Assembly: GCA_003669585.1 (NCBI GenBank)
Contig: QWOQ01000005.1
Span: 1-64,000 of the forward strand
Source: Planctomycetota bacterium
Lineage (GTDB): Bacteria; Planctomycetota; Planctomycetia; Pirellulales; UBA1268
Length of the DNA: 64,000 nt
Direction: 5' to 3'
The notes beneath the pieces are model-generated. The model was given only the letters and a program-made list of their open reading frames with translations, had not been told where the DNA came from and made no database searches. Position numbers and translations under genes: made by a program. Shown here piece after piece: positions 53,996 to 64,000 of this stretch (positions within the stretch are counted from its first letter, which is position 1; each line of letters begins with the position of its first letter).

Positions 53996-56539
53996 ATGAA
54001 TCAATGTATGTGTATTGCAAATCTGCAGAGGCTTCAATACTTTTTTGTGAAGGCTACTTTCGTCGCGGTAACAATCCTCTGCTGCGGCAGGGGGGGCGTA
54101 TGCCAGGAATTAAAAACGTCCTTGGTGACGCCAGCTTTTTTCAGTGAAACAATTTCCCCACTTCTCGAGAAGCATTGCATTGGTTGCCACGGCCCCGAGG
54201 AACAAGAGGGTGGTTTACGACTTGATTCAGTGACAGGAATTTCAACTGGAGGGAAGTCTGGCTCAGCGGTTGTGCCGGGAGCGGTCGACGAAAGTCTTCT
54301 GATGTCGGCTTTGCAATATATGGATGAGGCTCTTCAGATGCCGCCGGAGGAAAAGCTCTCGTCTGAGGCAATCGAGGCTTTTTCTCAATGGATTCAAGCA
54401 GGCGCCCCTCATCCGGAGGGCCGAGTTGTCGTTCACTCGCCACCGCCGGTTTTTGATCCTGTTGAGTCACGAAAATTCTGGTCGCTCACTCCTCCAGTAC
54501 GGCCACATATTCCGCATGTGCTGCATCCAGAATTTGTAGTCAGTCCGATTGATGGATTTATCGAGTCGCAACTTGAGGCAAAAGGTCTGCTTCCAGCAGC
54601 AGTTGCTGACAAGACAACGCTCATTCGACGAGCCACATTTGGATTAACGGGTCTGCCACCAACACCGGATGAGATCGACCGATTTCTTGCAGACGATTCT
54701 CCGAATGCATTCGAAAAAGTGATCGATCGATTGCTTTCTTCGCCACATTACGGAGAGCATTGGGCAAGGCATTGGCTTGATGTGGTTCGCTATGCCGATT
54801 CCAACGGACTCGATGAAAATATTGCACATGGCAACGCATGGCGATATCGGGATTATGTGATCGAGTCGCTCAATGCTGACAAGCCCTTTGATCAGTTTGT
54901 AAAAGAGCATCTTGCGGGAGACCTTCTGGTTGGCCCCGACACAAGTCAATCAAAGAAAATTGAATTTCTGACGGCAACCGGTTTTCTGACAATGGGTCCG
55001 AAGGTGCTCGCGGAAGGTGACCAAACAAAGATGTTGATGGATATCATCGACGAGCAGATCGATACCACTGGTCGCGCATTTCTTGGTCTCTCGCTTGGTT
55101 GCGCGCGATGTCACGATCACAAATTCGATCCTATTTCACAGGCGGATTATTATTCGATTGCGGGCATATTTCAAAGTACTGAAACAATGGAATCGCTCGT
55201 CCGTATTGCAAAGTGGCACGAGAATAGTATTGCCTCTCCCGAAGAGCAGGAATCGCATCGACAGTATCTGCTTACGATTGACACAAAAAAAACTGAAATT
55301 GAAAATCTGATCAAACACTCCCAAGAAGAAATCACCCACGCATCGACAGCGTTGCCGAATTCAACGGAGTCTCGCGGTAATGAAAAAGGTTCTGCAGTTA
55401 TTTCGGAAGAGAAATTTCCCGAGAATGTTCGCACGCAATTGTCTCAACTTCGAGAGGAGCAAAAAGCCCTTGAAGGCGCAGTTCCCCAGATGGCTTCAGC
55501 AATGGGTGTACAAGAAAAGTCCTCACAAGAGTCGAGGATTCATATTCGTGGCAGTCATCTTTCACTCGGACGTCGAGTAAGCCGAGGAATTCCGGCTGTA
55601 TTAGAAATCGATTCACCACTTTCGATTGCGGCTGGAAGTGGTCGAAAAGAACTTGCCGAGTGGATGGTACATCCCCGGCACCCCCTGACGTCGCGAGTGC
55701 TCGTCAACCGACTGTGGCGATGGCATTTCGGAAGAGGCATTGTTGCAACGACCGAAAACTTCGGGATTCTTGGTGAAAAACCATCAAACCAACCCTTGCT
55801 CGACTGGCTTGCGGTGGAGCTGATTGAGTCGGGATACTCGCTTAAGAAAATGCACCGTGCGATCATGCTTTCTCGCACCTATCAACTTTCGAGCGATCCG
55901 CAGACCTGTGCTACGAAAGAGCAGGCAGCCCAAGTCGACCCAGGGAATATTTTGCGGTGGAGAAGTGATGTTCGGCGACTTCCGTCGGAATCCATTCGCG
56001 ACGCCATGCTTGTTGTCAGCGGGACACTTGATCGATCGATGGGTGGCACGCTGTTGCACGTTGCAAATAGAGCATTTCTTTTCGATCACACGTCGAAGGA
56101 TGAAACCCGATATGACTCGCTGCGAAGATCAATTTATCTCCCAGTCATTCGAAATCATATTCACGATGCTTTTTGGCTGTTTGACTCTACCGATGGCGCC
56201 GTACCCAACGGAGATCGAGGCACGTCAACGGTTGCCTCACAGGCACTCTACATGCTCAATAGTGATTTTGTGATGCAGGTTTCGAAGGCGATCGCCGAGA
56301 GCCTGTTTGTCGATTCGCCAGTCAATCTCGACACTGACGTGCGGACGACCATCGCTTTTCGTCGTATTTTAGGACGAACCCCAGCTGAATGTGAGTTGGT
56401 ATTGATCAAAAAGTCCGCCGAAAAAATCGAAATGCAACTCCAGATGGATGGAATACCTCAGGCCGAGAGAGACTTGTCTCTTTGGACGGTTTTAAGCCAA
56501 ACACTTGTGACCGGTAATGAATTTCTGTTTATTCGTTGA
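53996..56539 (+). CDS. PSD1-type protein: CXXCH cytochrome, DUF1549, DUF1553
   Basis: 847 aa exported protein. Planctomycete cytochrome C region with LLEKHCIGCHGPEEQEGGLRLD, DUF1549 with [41 protein letters not shown] (second heme motif), and DUF1553 with ELAEWMVHPRHPLTSRVLVNRLWRWHFGRGI. A charged coiled-coil-like insertion (about residues 420-520) separates the two DUFs, as usual in this family. It is followed by a DUF1501 gene and a class V aminotransferase gene on the same strand. Confidence 0.94.
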   Translation: MNQCMCIANLQRLQYFFVKATFVAVTILCCGRGGVCQELKTSLVTPAFFSETISPLLEKHCIGCHGPEEQEGGLRLDSVTGISTGGKSGSAVVPGAVDESLLMSALQYMDEALQMPPEEKLSSEAIEAFSQWIQAGAPHPEGRVVVHSPPPVFDPVESRKFWSLTPPVRPHIPHVLHPEFVVSPIDGFIESQLEAKGLLPAAVADKTTLIRRATFGLTGLPPTPDEIDRFLADDSPNAFEKVIDRLLSSPHYGEHWARHWLDVVRYADSNGLDENIAHGNAWRYRDYVIESLNADKPFDQFVKEHLAGDLLVGPDTSQSKKIEFLTATGFLTMGPKVLAEGDQTKMLMDIIDEQIDTTGRAFLGLSLGCARCHDHKFDPISQADYYSIAGIFQSTETMESLVRIAKWHENSIASPEEQESHRQYLLTIDTKKTEIENLIKHSQEEITHASTALPNSTESRGNEKGSAVISEEKFPENVRTQLSQLREEQKALEGAVPQMASAMGVQEKSSQESRIHIRGSHLSLGRRVSRGIPAVLEIDSPLSIAAGSGRKELAEWMVHPRHPLTSRVLVNRLWRWHFGRGIVATTENFGILGEKPSNQPLLDWLAVELIESGYSLKKMHRAIMLSRTYQLSSDPQTCATKEQAAQVDPGNILRWRSDVRRLPSESIRDAMLVVSGTLDRSMGGTLLHVANRAFLFDHTSKDETRYDSLRRSIYLPVIRNHIHDAFWLFDSTDGAVPNGDRGTSTVASQALYMLNSDFVMQVSKAIAESLFVDSPVNLDTDVRTTIAFRRILGRTPAECELVLIKKSAEKIEMQLQMDGIPQAERDLSLWTVLSQTLVTGNEFLFIR

Positions 56540-56596
56540 TGCGCTAGAAAGAGTGTCAGACACGACGTGGGTCAACCCGCAGAAGAAAATTATTCT

Positions 56597-58003
56597 ATGA
56601 CGCATTCACTTGTAAGCAGACGCGATGCACTGCAGCATTCTTCTGTCGGTTTTGGCTGGCTGGCGGCATCGGCACTGCTTCAGCAGGTGAGCCCGAGAGT
56701 CTATGCCGAGCACGCTGAACAGACGATTCCCGCTCGGGCCAGACGCGTCATCTTTATGTTTATGAAGGGGGGGCCTTCACAGGTCGACACGTTTGATTAC
56801 AAGCCAAAGTTAAACGCGGATGATGGGAAAGAATTGCCATTTGCAAAGCCTCGTGTGCAGTTTGCACCGACTGGAAATCTTTTGGGCTCTCCATGGAAAT
56901 TTCAGCAGTATGGCCAGAGCGGTATTCATGTCAGTGATCTGTTTCCTCACGTTGCCAAACATGTTGATGACATCTGCTTTCTCAATTCTGTGTATGGCAC
57001 CAACGCCGCGCACGGAGGAGCAGCACTCAAGCTTCATACCGGGAGTGATACGTTTGTGCGGCCGGGCATGGGAGCATGGATCAACTATGGACTTGGTTGC
57101 GAAAATCAGAATCTTCCGGGCTTTATCACCATCTGCCCCACGCTTGCACACGGAGGTGTGAACAATTGGGGATCGGCTTTTCTGCCAGCCGAGTTTCAAG
57201 GTGTTCCACTTGGTGTTGCGAGCCAGCCCTCAACGGGTGCACAGGTCAAATTCATGAAGAACCCTCGTTGGTCAAAGGCGATTCAACGGGAACAAATCGA
57301 CATGCTTACTCAACTCGCCAACAGCCAGCCTGGATTTTCCACAGAGACCGCGCACGATCCTCTTCTCGAGGCTCGCTTGAAATCATTTGAATTAGCTTTT
57401 CGCATGCAGTCTGAGATGCCACCGGTGCAGGATCTTTCTGGAGAAACCAAAGAGACTCTCGCGCTCTACGGCCTCGATAATCCTGTGACCGAAAATTTCG
57501 GGAGGCAGTGTCTTCTGGCTCGTCGCTTTGCTGAAGTGGGCGTGCGATTTATTCAAGTCACGCATAGCGATCCAAAAGTTCAATGGGATCAGCATGGCGA
57601 TCTGCTTGTTGGTCATACGGAAAAGGCATCCGAGGTTGATAAGCCAATTGCTGGTCTCTTAACCGACCTCAAGCAGCGAGGCCTTTTGAACGACACGCTT
57701 GTTTTGTGGGGGGGAGAATTTGGAAGAACTCCTGTTGCGCAGGGGAAAAATGGCCGCGATCACAACCCCGATGGCTTTACGATGTGGATGGCAGGTGGTG
57801 GAATCAAAGGGGGCATCCGTCACGGTGCCACAGATGAGTACGGTTATTACGCAGTTGAAAATAAAATGCATATTCACGACGTTCACGCAACGATGCTTCA
57901 TCTTTTGGGTATAAACCATTTAAAGCTCACCTATCGACATGCGGGGCGTGATTTTCGACTCACGGATGTGGCTGGAAAAGTTCACGCAGATGTGCTTGCA
58001 TAG
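56597..58003 (+). CDS. DUF1501 family protein, partner of the second PSD1
   Basis: 468 aa. Start SRRDALQHSSVGFGW is Tat-like. Family motifs: FMFMKGGPSQVDTFDYKPKL, GRDHNPDGFTMWMAGGGIKGG, EFGRTPVAQG, and the closing HDVHATMLHLLGI. It belongs to the subgroup with the DYKP and HLLG variants, shared with the minus-strand copy at 59193-60659 but not with the copies at 45944 and 50761. A GTG ten codons upstream is an alternative start. Confidence 0.92.
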   Translation: MTHSLVSRRDALQHSSVGFGWLAASALLQQVSPRVYAEHAEQTIPARARRVIFMFMKGGPSQVDTFDYKPKLNADDGKELPFAKPRVQFAPTGNLLGSPWKFQQYGQSGIHVSDLFPHVAKHVDDICFLNSVYGTNAAHGGAALKLHTGSDTFVRPGMGAWINYGLGCENQNLPGFITICPTLAHGGVNNWGSAFLPAEFQGVPLGVASQPSTGAQVKFMKNPRWSKAIQREQIDMLTQLANSQPGFSTETAHDPLLEARLKSFELAFRMQSEMPPVQDLSGETKETLALYGLDNPVTENFGRQCLLARRFAEVGVRFIQVTHSDPKVQWDQHGDLLVGHTEKASEVDKPIAGLLTDLKQRGLLNDTLVLWGGEFGRTPVAQGKNGRDHNPDGFTMWMAGGGIKGGIRHGATDEYGYYAVENKMHIHDVHATMLHLLGINHLKLTYRHAGRDFRLTDVAGKVHADVLA

Positions 58004-58043
58004 CGTCGAATAGGCAACCGCCTCTCTTGTAAAAGGTTTGTGA

Positions 58044-59186
58044 ATGCTCAGTGTGGAATCGAGACGTCGCGATTTTCCGTCTCTCGATGGTCAGGCCTAC
58101 CTCAATACGGCGGCAGAAAATATTCCTCCCCAAAGAGTATTCGACGCGGTGAACGCGTATATGCGCGACAAGTGCGATGGCATGAACGGTCGCAAGGCAC
58201 ATTTTGAGCGAGTTCATGCGTGTCGTTCTGTAGCGGCACGCATGATTGGTTTGGCACCAGAGGAGGTTTCGTTTTGTTCTTGTTCTTCCGAGGCCTATAA
58301 CCTTCTGGCCAATGCAATTGACCCACAACAAGAAGATGAGATTGTCATTTCGGATCTTGATTTTCCGGCTGGAGCTACGCCGTGGATGCTCTGGCGAACG
58401 AAGCCGCGAATTCAATTATGGAGATCGATTCAGGGAGTCCTCCGACAAGAAGACCTTCCTCGGCTGTTGAACTCGAAGACGAAACTCGTTCAGTTGTCGC
58501 TGGTGAGCTTTTGGAATGGTTATAGAATCGATTGGCCTGCCGTGTTGGAATGCGTGAGACGTCTCGCGCCGCAGGCCGTCATCGCAGTCGATGTTACACA
58601 GGCTCTTGGACGGATTGAGACGTTGTGTCCCGGCGCCGACGTGATTATTTCAAGCACGCACAAATGGTCTCTGGGGATTCACGGCGGATGTGTTGTCGGC
58701 GTGATCGCCGAACAGGCGCACTATCTCTCTGCCCGCGCAGGCGGATGGTATCACATCGACAATGCGTTCGATCCGGATCGTTTTGAGCGAATAAGTATGA
58801 AGCAGGGAGCGGCGAGCTATTCGGTCGGCATGCCGAACTTTTCTGCAATTTATGCTCTTGAAGCTGGACTGAGCTATCTTGACGGCGTAGGGATGAATCT
58901 TCTTTCTGCGCATGCAGATCGCTTGGTCACTCGTTTCCATGACGCACTCTGTTCACTCGGCATTACGCCGATGTGTCCAATAGTTCCAAATCGAATGAGC
59001 GGGATAGTTGCCTTTCAGCATGAGAAAAGTCTGGCAATGTATGAGCATCTGGAGGCTGAAAAAATTCGTGTGATGCATCAGGCAGGGCGTATTCGTATCG
59101 CAATTCATGGATACAACACGATCGACGATATCGATCAGTGCATCGACTCCCTGAGACGATTTCTCGAAGGCGTAAGGAATAGATGA
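58044..59186 (+). CDS. Class V aminotransferase-fold PLP enzyme (cysteine desulfurase/selenocysteine lyase-like)
   Basis: 380 aa cytoplasmic PLP enzyme. Seen: YLNTAAENIPP at the N-terminus, cofactor Asp and partner in AVDVTQALGRIE, and the Schiff-base Lys in SSTHKWSLGIHGG. No active-site Cys loop of classical IscS/NifS is evident in the C-terminal part, so the reaction may be a lyase, epimerase or transaminase. It is 40 bases after the DUF1501 stop and may share its transcript, linking a small-molecule amine or sulfur step to the exported PSD1/DUF1501 pair. Confidence 0.88.
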   Translation: MLSVESRRRDFPSLDGQAYLNTAAENIPPQRVFDAVNAYMRDKCDGMNGRKAHFERVHACRSVAARMIGLAPEEVSFCSCSSEAYNLLANAIDPQQEDEIVISDLDFPAGATPWMLWRTKPRIQLWRSIQGVLRQEDLPRLLNSKTKLVQLSLVSFWNGYRIDWPAVLECVRRLAPQAVIAVDVTQALGRIETLCPGADVIISSTHKWSLGIHGGCVVGVIAEQAHYLSARAGGWYHIDNAFDPDRFERISMKQGAASYSVGMPNFSAIYALEAGLSYLDGVGMNLLSAHADRLVTRFHDALCSLGITPMCPIVPNRMSGIVAFQHEKSLAMYEHLEAEKIRVMHQAGRIRIAIHGYNTIDDIDQCIDSLRRFLEGVRNR

Positions 59187-59192
59187 CGGACG

Positions 59193-60659
59193 CTACGTCA
59201 GTAAGTCATGAACAACGCGTGCGTGATTGACGCCCGTCAGGCGGTAGTCGAGTCCTTGAAAACGAACGGACAGACGCTGGTGGTCGAGTCCGAGTTGATG
59301 AAGCAGTGTTGCATGTAAGTCACGAACATGAACGGGATTGGCGACAGGTCCAAATCCAAACTCATCGGTCTGACCATAACAAAGCCCACCACGAAATCCG
59401 CCGCCGGCAACCCACATTGTGAAGGCATCGATGTGATGATTACGCCCGGTTGACTCGCGAACTTCTCCCATCGGCGTCCGACCAAATTCTCCACCCCAGA
59501 TCACAATAGTGTCGTCAAGCAGTCCACGTCGCTTGAGGTCAAGAACAAGGGCAGCGGAGGACTGATCGACATTGTTGCAGACCTGCGGGAGATGTGTTTC
59601 TAAATTTTCTGTGGGGCCACCGTGATGATCCCAATTGGTATGGTAGAGCTGTACGAAACGAACTCCCCGCTCAATGAGTCGGCGAGCGAGAAGACAGTTT
59701 CGGGCGTAGGTCGATTCGCGAATATCTTGGATGCCGTAAAGGTCGAGCGTTGATTTTGATTCACCACTGATATCCATAAGTTCGGGGGCGCTTGTCTGCA
59801 TTCGATAGGCCATTTCATAGGCACTGATACGAGTGGCAATCTCTTCATCACCGGTGGCAATAAGATGTCGAAGATTCAAATCCCGAACTGCATTGACCAC
59901 CTGTCTCTGACGAGCAGAATCAACTTGAGCTGGGGACGTTAGGTTGAGAATGGGCTCGCCTTTATTTCTTAGCGGCACACCTTGATACGCGCTTGGAAGA
60001 ATTCCACTCCCCCAGAGCACCGCTCCACCTCTGGGGCCGCGTGGCCCGCTTTGCAAAACAACGAAGCCAGGAAGATCGCTTGACTCGCTCCCAATACCAT
60101 ACGTCAGCCACGCTCCCATACTCGGTCGGCCGAACTGTCCGGTGCCGCTATTCATTAAAAGTTTTGCTGGTGCGTGATTAAAGAGATCGGTCGTGCAGGC
60201 TTTGAGAATGCACAATTCGTCAACAATACCGCCCGTATGAGGCAAAAGGTCACTCACCCAGCCACCCGAATTTCCATGTTGGGAAAAGTTCCGTGTGGAG
60301 CCGAGCAGATTGACGCGGTGACTTGAATCCATAAAAGCAAAACGCTTTCCCTCAACAAAACTAGCGGGGATTGGTTGGCCGCTGCGAACAGCGAGTTCTG
60401 GTTTGTAGTCAAACAGATCGAGTTGGGAAGGACCACCGGCCATAAAGAGAAAGATCACTCGCTTGGCCTTCGCTGGAAAATGCGTGGACCGAGGTTCAAG
60501 TGGCGTACGGTGATTATGGGCGGTTGGAATTTCTGAGTCTGCGTGGCATTGATTCGAGCCAAGAAGTTTTGAAAGCGCAAGCGAGCCTAAGCCAATACCG
60601 CACTGACCGAAAAGATGTCGCCGTGTCTGTGGATGGAGGGAATCAATTTGATAAGGCAT
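59193..60659 (-). CDS. DUF1501 family protein, partner of the third PSD1
   Basis: 488 aa. N-terminal TRRHLFGQCGIGLG (Tat-like), then FLFMAGGPSQLDLFDYKPEL, WGGEFGRTPMGEV, GRNHHIDAFTMWVAGGGFRGG and RDLHATLLHQLGLDHQRL. Two bases separate the stop of the PSD1 gene from this start codon, indicating a tight operon. It ends convergently, six bases from the stop of the aminotransferase gene. Confidence 0.93.
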   Translation of the reverse strand: MPYQIDSLHPQTRRHLFGQCGIGLGSLALSKLLGSNQCHADSEIPTAHNHRTPLEPRSTHFPAKAKRVIFLFMAGGPSQLDLFDYKPELAVRSGQPIPASFVEGKRFAFMDSSHRVNLLGSTRNFSQHGNSGGWVSDLLPHTGGIVDELCILKACTTDLFNHAPAKLLMNSGTGQFGRPSMGAWLTYGIGSESSDLPGFVVLQSGPRGPRGGAVLWGSGILPSAYQGVPLRNKGEPILNLTSPAQVDSARQRQVVNAVRDLNLRHLIATGDEEIATRISAYEMAYRMQTSAPELMDISGESKSTLDLYGIQDIRESTYARNCLLARRLIERGVRFVQLYHTNWDHHGGPTENLETHLPQVCNNVDQSSAALVLDLKRRGLLDDTIVIWGGEFGRTPMGEVRESTGRNHHIDAFTMWVAGGGFRGGLCYGQTDEFGFGPVANPVHVRDLHATLLHQLGLDHQRLSVRFQGLDYRLTGVNHARVVHDLLT

Positions 60660-60661
60660 TG

Positions 60662-63013
60662 TTATTCTCGCGTGACGGATTCATCGAGGTTCAAAAGCAC
60701 ACGAGCTGCGCTGAGTGCATCAAGAGATCGCAAGATGTCGAGTTCACTTTGGCTGGCATCGCGGGAGGTGCAGCGACGAAAAGCAATCTCCAAGCCGTCG
60801 CGATTGATAATCTTTTCAAGTGCATACGCAAACTCAACAAAGGTGGTGTCATTGAGAAGCGTGAGCGCCTGCAGGGGAGTGTTGCTCCTATTGCGCCGGG
60901 TGCAGGTACTGAATCCATCCGGTGCGTCAAATACGTTTAACGAAGGGGGCGGAGAGGCTCGGTAGACGAATGTATAGAGTCCACGTCGATAGCGATCTGG
61001 GCCTTGGCTGGCAGTCCAGATTCGTTCGACTTGTCCCTGTCGCATGGCACCCTGGGGAACGGGGGGGAAGACCGGCGGACCACCGAGGGTTGCAACAAGT
61101 TGTCCACTCGCCGTGAGAGCGACATCCCGAACGATTTCCGCATCGAGTCGCAGTCGTTTTTGCCGGGTAAGAAAATAATTGTGTGGATCCTTTGATAGGT
61201 GCCCTAATGTTTCTACAGAACTTTGCTGGTATGTCTTTGAAGTCACAATCATGCGATGAAGTGACTTGAGGCTCCAATCGTGTCTTTGAAAAGAAATCGC
61301 GAGCCAGTCGAGAAGTTCTGGGTGTGTCGGAAGAGAACCCATCAGTCCAAAATCATTGTCGGTCTCAACCAAACCGCGTCCAAAGTATTGCTGCCAAACA
61401 CGGTTCACAATGACCCGAGCAGTGAGTGGATTCAAATCGCTCATGATCCACTGAGCGAGATCGAGACGATTGGGGAACTTGCCTTGATGTTCCGGAGAAT
61501 GTTCCAGCGGATGCAGCACCGATGGCGTGCCGGGAGTCACAGGCTCGCTCGGCCGCGTGAAACTTCCTCCAATCAAGACTGTCGTTATCCGAGGAACGGC
61601 CATTTCCTCGAGTACGAGAGTTGTAGGACCATTTTTTACGCGTTCTCGGAATTCGAGGTACCGCTCGTTGAGTGCACGAAACGTTTGATCTCCAGAGCCC
61701 AGCCCAACCATAAATAAAACTCTTTTGTGTTCGGGAGTTCGCTTGTCAGCGGCAATTGTTATGGCGGCGAGAGCCTCTTGAGAAAATAGTTTTCGAGCAT
61801 CATCGTTGAGCGTGGTTTCCCAATGAGAAAGTTGCGTGGAGCGTGAAAGAACGAATTCCAGCACGTCTTTTTCTGAGGATTTCCAATCAGCGGTGACTTG
61901 GGCGAGATTAACTCCGGAGTCCACCACTTGAAGTTTCGGTTCAATCTGATTATTTAAAAACGCGAAGAAGCGGTAGTACTCATGCTGCGTAATGGGATCA
62001 AATTTGTGATCGTGGCACTGTGCACATCCAATAGACAGACCAAGCCAGACGCTCCCCGTGGTTGCAACGCGATCAAACACGCTTTCCATCCGAAACTGTT
62101 CTTTATCGATACCTCCTTCCTCGTTGATTTGCGTATTGCGGTGAAACCCTGTCGCAATTTTTTGCTCTTGGGTTGCATTGGGGAGAAGATCACCGGCAAT
62201 CTGTTCGATCGTAAACTGATCGAAAGGAAGGTCACGATTGATTGCGGAAACAACCCAGTCGCGATACTGCCAGATCTCGCGTGGAGCGTCGATCGAATAG
62301 CCGTTGCTATCAGCGTATCTCGCCATATCCAGCCACCACCTCCCCCAGCGTTCTCCATAGTGCTCGCTCGCCAGAAGGCGATCAACGAGTTGTTCGTAGG
62401 CTCGTTTGGGGTCTGATTGAGTTGCGATGATAAAGGCGTCAATTTCTGAAATAGTTGGTGGTAGTCCGATCAGATCGAGGCTCACACGACGCAGAAGAGT
62501 TTGAGGCGATGCCTGATTCGAAATTGACAAAGACGTTTTCGCCTGAGCATCACCGATAAATCGATCAATTGGATGATCGAGGTGAGGCACGACCGGAACG
62601 ACATGTTCTGCCGGTGCAATAAAAGCCCAGTGCTTTTCATACCGAGCACCGGAAGCAATCCAGTCAGCGAGCATTTTTCGCTGAGCGTCAGAGAGCGATT
62701 TACCCGAGTCGCTCGGCGGCATGGAAAGAGAATCATCGCTGATTGTGATGCGACGAATGAGTTCGCTTGACTCAAGCGATCCAGGAACAATAGCTCGCAC
62801 TCCAGTGTCAAGCAATGCTCCTGCGCCTTCGGGAGTATCAAGACGAAGGCCAGCCTGTCGGCTTTTGATGTCGAATCCGTGGCAGGGAAAACAGTTGGAT
62901 GCCAGGATTGGCAAAATATCTCGATGAAACGAAATTGTGGATAGGGGTAGGTCTTGGGCGATCGCCTGAGAAAACAGAGTAGCCAGAAGTGTGAGAATAA
63001 AAATGGATCGCAT
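60662..63013 (-). CDS. PSD1-type protein: CXXCH cytochrome, DUF1549, DUF1553
   Basis: 783 aa. Signal [20 protein letters not shown], heme motif [26 protein letters not shown]1549 with [41 protein letters not shown], and DUF1553 with [31 protein letters not shown]. An in-frame GTG 12 codons upstream is a possible start but the ATG gives a better signal. Lies immediately upstream of its DUF1501 partner and downstream of the amidohydrolase, all on the minus strand. Confidence 0.94.
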   Translation of the reverse strand: MRSIFILTLLATLFSQAIAQDLPLSTISFHRDILPILASNCFPCHGFDIKSRQAGLRLDTPEGAGALLDTGVRAIVPGSLESSELIRRITISDDSLSMPPSDSGKSLSDAQRKMLADWIASGARYEKHWAFIAPAEHVVPVVPHLDHPIDRFIGDAQAKTSLSISNQASPQTLLRRVSLDLIGLPPTISEIDAFIIATQSDPKRAYEQLVDRLLASEHYGERWGRWWLDMARYADSNGYSIDAPREIWQYRDWVVSAINRDLPFDQFTIEQIAGDLLPNATQEQKIATGFHRNTQINEEGGIDKEQFRMESVFDRVATTGSVWLGLSIGCAQCHDHKFDPITQHEYYRFFAFLNNQIEPKLQVVDSGVNLAQVTADWKSSEKDVLEFVLSRSTQLSHWETTLNDDARKLFSQEALAAITIAADKRTPEHKRVLFMVGLGSGDQTFRALNERYLEFRERVKNGPTTLVLEEMAVPRITTVLIGGSFTRPSEPVTPGTPSVLHPLEHSPEHQGKFPNRLDLAQWIMSDLNPLTARVIVNRVWQQYFGRGLVETDNDFGLMGSLPTHPELLDWLAISFQRHDWSLKSLHRMIVTSKTYQQSSVETLGHLSKDPHNYFLTRQKRLRLDAEIVRDVALTASGQLVATLGGPPVFPPVPQGAMRQGQVERIWTASQGPDRYRRGLYTFVYRASPPPSLNVFDAPDGFSTCTRRNRSNTPLQALTLLNDTTFVEFAYALEKIINRDGLEIAFRRCTSRDASQSELDILRSLDALSAARVLLNLDESVTRE

Positions 63014-63090
63014 GACCGCTGCACTCAGAAGAAATAGTATTTTAAACACATAAAAGAATGAACAGCTAATAACAAATGAGTATTGAAAAA

Positions 63091-64000
63091 CTATCCACTA
63101 AAAAAGATCCGCCTTGCCGTGTCGCGTAAAATCTCACGACGCTCTTGCTTGGAAAGAAAATCAATTTTATCGCGTAGCAGCGCAACCGAATCGGTGTATG
63201 AGTGCTGTTGGTCAACGCTACTCACTTGATAAGGGCAATCAGTGCCCCATAGAAGTCGTTGTGTTCCGTAGGCATCGCGAAGCTGGCGAATCATTGGACC
63301 AAGATCGACATAGGGAGCCTTTTTTTTGCCGAGGGCATAAAACGCGGACGTCTTCACCAGTGTCAGTGGAAACTTCGAAAGTGCGAGCAGTTGGTCAAGT
63401 TGTTGCTGGTCAACGGCTCCCCGCATCCCGATCCTTGCAAAATGATCGATGACAACAGGAGTCTTCGGGTAGTCGTTGCACATTGCTGCAATCGCCGGGA
63501 GCGCATCTGGATCGGCAAGCAGACACATCGCAAGACCTTCGTCGGCACCGCATTTCCACATGGCTCGGATGCCATCGGATGTTGCCCACGCATTGGCTTT
63601 CACACGATCCGCGTAGAGGCGAAACCCCCGCACACCTCGTTTGGCGAGCGTTTTCATGGTGGCTGCGACATCACTTCTGGTGGAGTCGACAATAGCAACT
63701 CCGGAAAATGCGGGAGAGTATTTTTCGATGCAGTCGAGCATATAGGAGTTATCAAACTCATAGAAACTCATTTGAATCAAAACAACGCGCGAGATGCCAG
63801 CGGGCTTGCAGTGCGTGAAAAGCTCTTCCGGAGTAAAACTGCTCGGAACCTGGTCGGTCTTCTTGAACGAGTCTGCAAGTGGGTAGGCCAGCGTATCGGG
63901 CGTCCACACATGCACATGGGCGTCGACGAGGTCGTGCGAGGATTCTTCGTCAGAATCGGCTAAAGACGGCACTGCTGATGCGGCAAGACATGCGCCGGAC
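63091..64000 (-). CDS. Amidohydrolase_2 family protein (N-terminus beyond the right edge)
   Basis: Metal-dependent TIM-barrel hydrolase of the 2-pyrone-4,6-dicarboxylate hydrolase/ACMSD-type group; about 300 residues visible. Seen: the first metal pair HVH in DAHVHVW, His in VIDHFARIG and Asp in WGTDCPYQ. The frame is open to the window edge, with SGACLAASAVPSLA just before the conserved part. This looks like the end of a Tat or Sec signal, so the true start lies outside. It precedes the PSD1/DUF1501 pair on the same strand and may supply or process a lactone-type substrate (inference). Confidence 0.9.
   Translation of the reverse strand, partial: SGACLAASAVPSLADSDEESSHDLVDAHVHVWTPDTLAYPLADSFKKTDQVPSSFTPEELFTHCKPAGISRVVLIQMSFYEFDNSYMLDCIEKYSPAFSGVAIVDSTRSDVAATMKTLAKRGVRGFRLYADRVKANAWATSDGIRAMWKCGADEGLAMCLLADPDALPAIAAMCNDYPKTPVVIDHFARIGMRGAVDQQQLDQLLALSKFPLTLVKTSAFYALGKKKAPYVDLGPMIRQLRDAYGTQRLLWGTDCPYQVSSVDQQHSYTDSVALLRDKIDFLSKQERREILRDTARRIFFSG

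Noticed and set aside
1..64000. CRISPR arrays, tRNA or rRNA genes, prophage modules
   Set aside because: No regularly spaced direct repeats, no cloverleaf or rRNA-like conserved stretch and no phage structural genes were seen on either strand by eye.

Overview
The window looks like chromosome of a planctomycete, probably of the Pirellulales type. The evidence is the dense set of planctomycete-typical families: paired cytochrome-like DUF1549/DUF1553 (PSD1) and DUF1501 proteins, Tat-signal Gfo/Idh/MocA oxidoreductase, a Ser/Thr kinase fused to a sulfatase-modifying-factor domain, PQQ-like propellers, a large FG-GAP protein, and scattered short operons on both strands. No rRNA, tRNA or CRISPR array was recognised. 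Species-level placement is not possible from the sequence alone.

Layout. 1-6303: a biosynthetic locus with a modular/iterative polyketide synthase (KS, inactive KS, AT, ACP; its C-terminus lies off the left edge) divergent from a condensation-superfamily acyltransferase. 6536-11310: a four-gene CUT2 (ribose-type) ABC importer operon (binding lipoprotein, shikimate-dehydrogenase-like enzyme, ATPase, permease). 11330-12090: a REP-associated tyrosine transposase (RAYT) cassette bounded by 20-bp inverted repeats; one repeat supplies the last codons of the adjoining flavin monooxygenase. 12044-17785: flavin monooxygenase and type III polyketide synthase on the minus strand, then a divergent SDR reductase and CoA-transferase pair. 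17884-21787: HrpB helicase and a convergent Xaa-Pro aminopeptidase. 21925-31851: kinase-FGE-propeller fusion, Gfo/Idh/MocA oxidoreductase, an S10 carboxypeptidase-like protein and an FG-GAP protein with an HExxH motif. 32070-36770: propeller proteins, GIY-YIG nuclease, DUF2130 coiled-coil protein and a small Cys-rich protein. 37507-42866: a heavy-metal RND efflux operon with a His/Cys-rich secreted protein. 43154-47380: a secreted caspase-like protein translationally coupled to a ceramidase-like hydrolase, followed by a DUF1501 protein. 47418-64000: a DHDPS-family lyase and three PSD1/DUF1501 pairs, each with a different partner gene (pre-peptidase-C protein, class V aminotransferase, amidohydrolase).

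How the genes fit together. The left 17 kb is mainly secondary/lipid-type metabolism and transport and is visibly more GC-rich than the rest, apart from the AT-richer monooxygenase. The right 45 kb is dominated by exported proteins: signal peptides, lipoboxes, Tat motifs, c-type heme motifs and beta-propellers. That fits a lifestyle of degrading complex organic matter in the large planctomycete periplasm, although the substrates of these systems cannot be read from the sequence. The most unusual items are the caspase-like/ceramidase-like coupled pair, the kinase-FGE-seven-repeat propeller fusion, the KS-KS0-AT-ACP synthase, and the RAYT element that rewrites the tail of a neighbouring gene.
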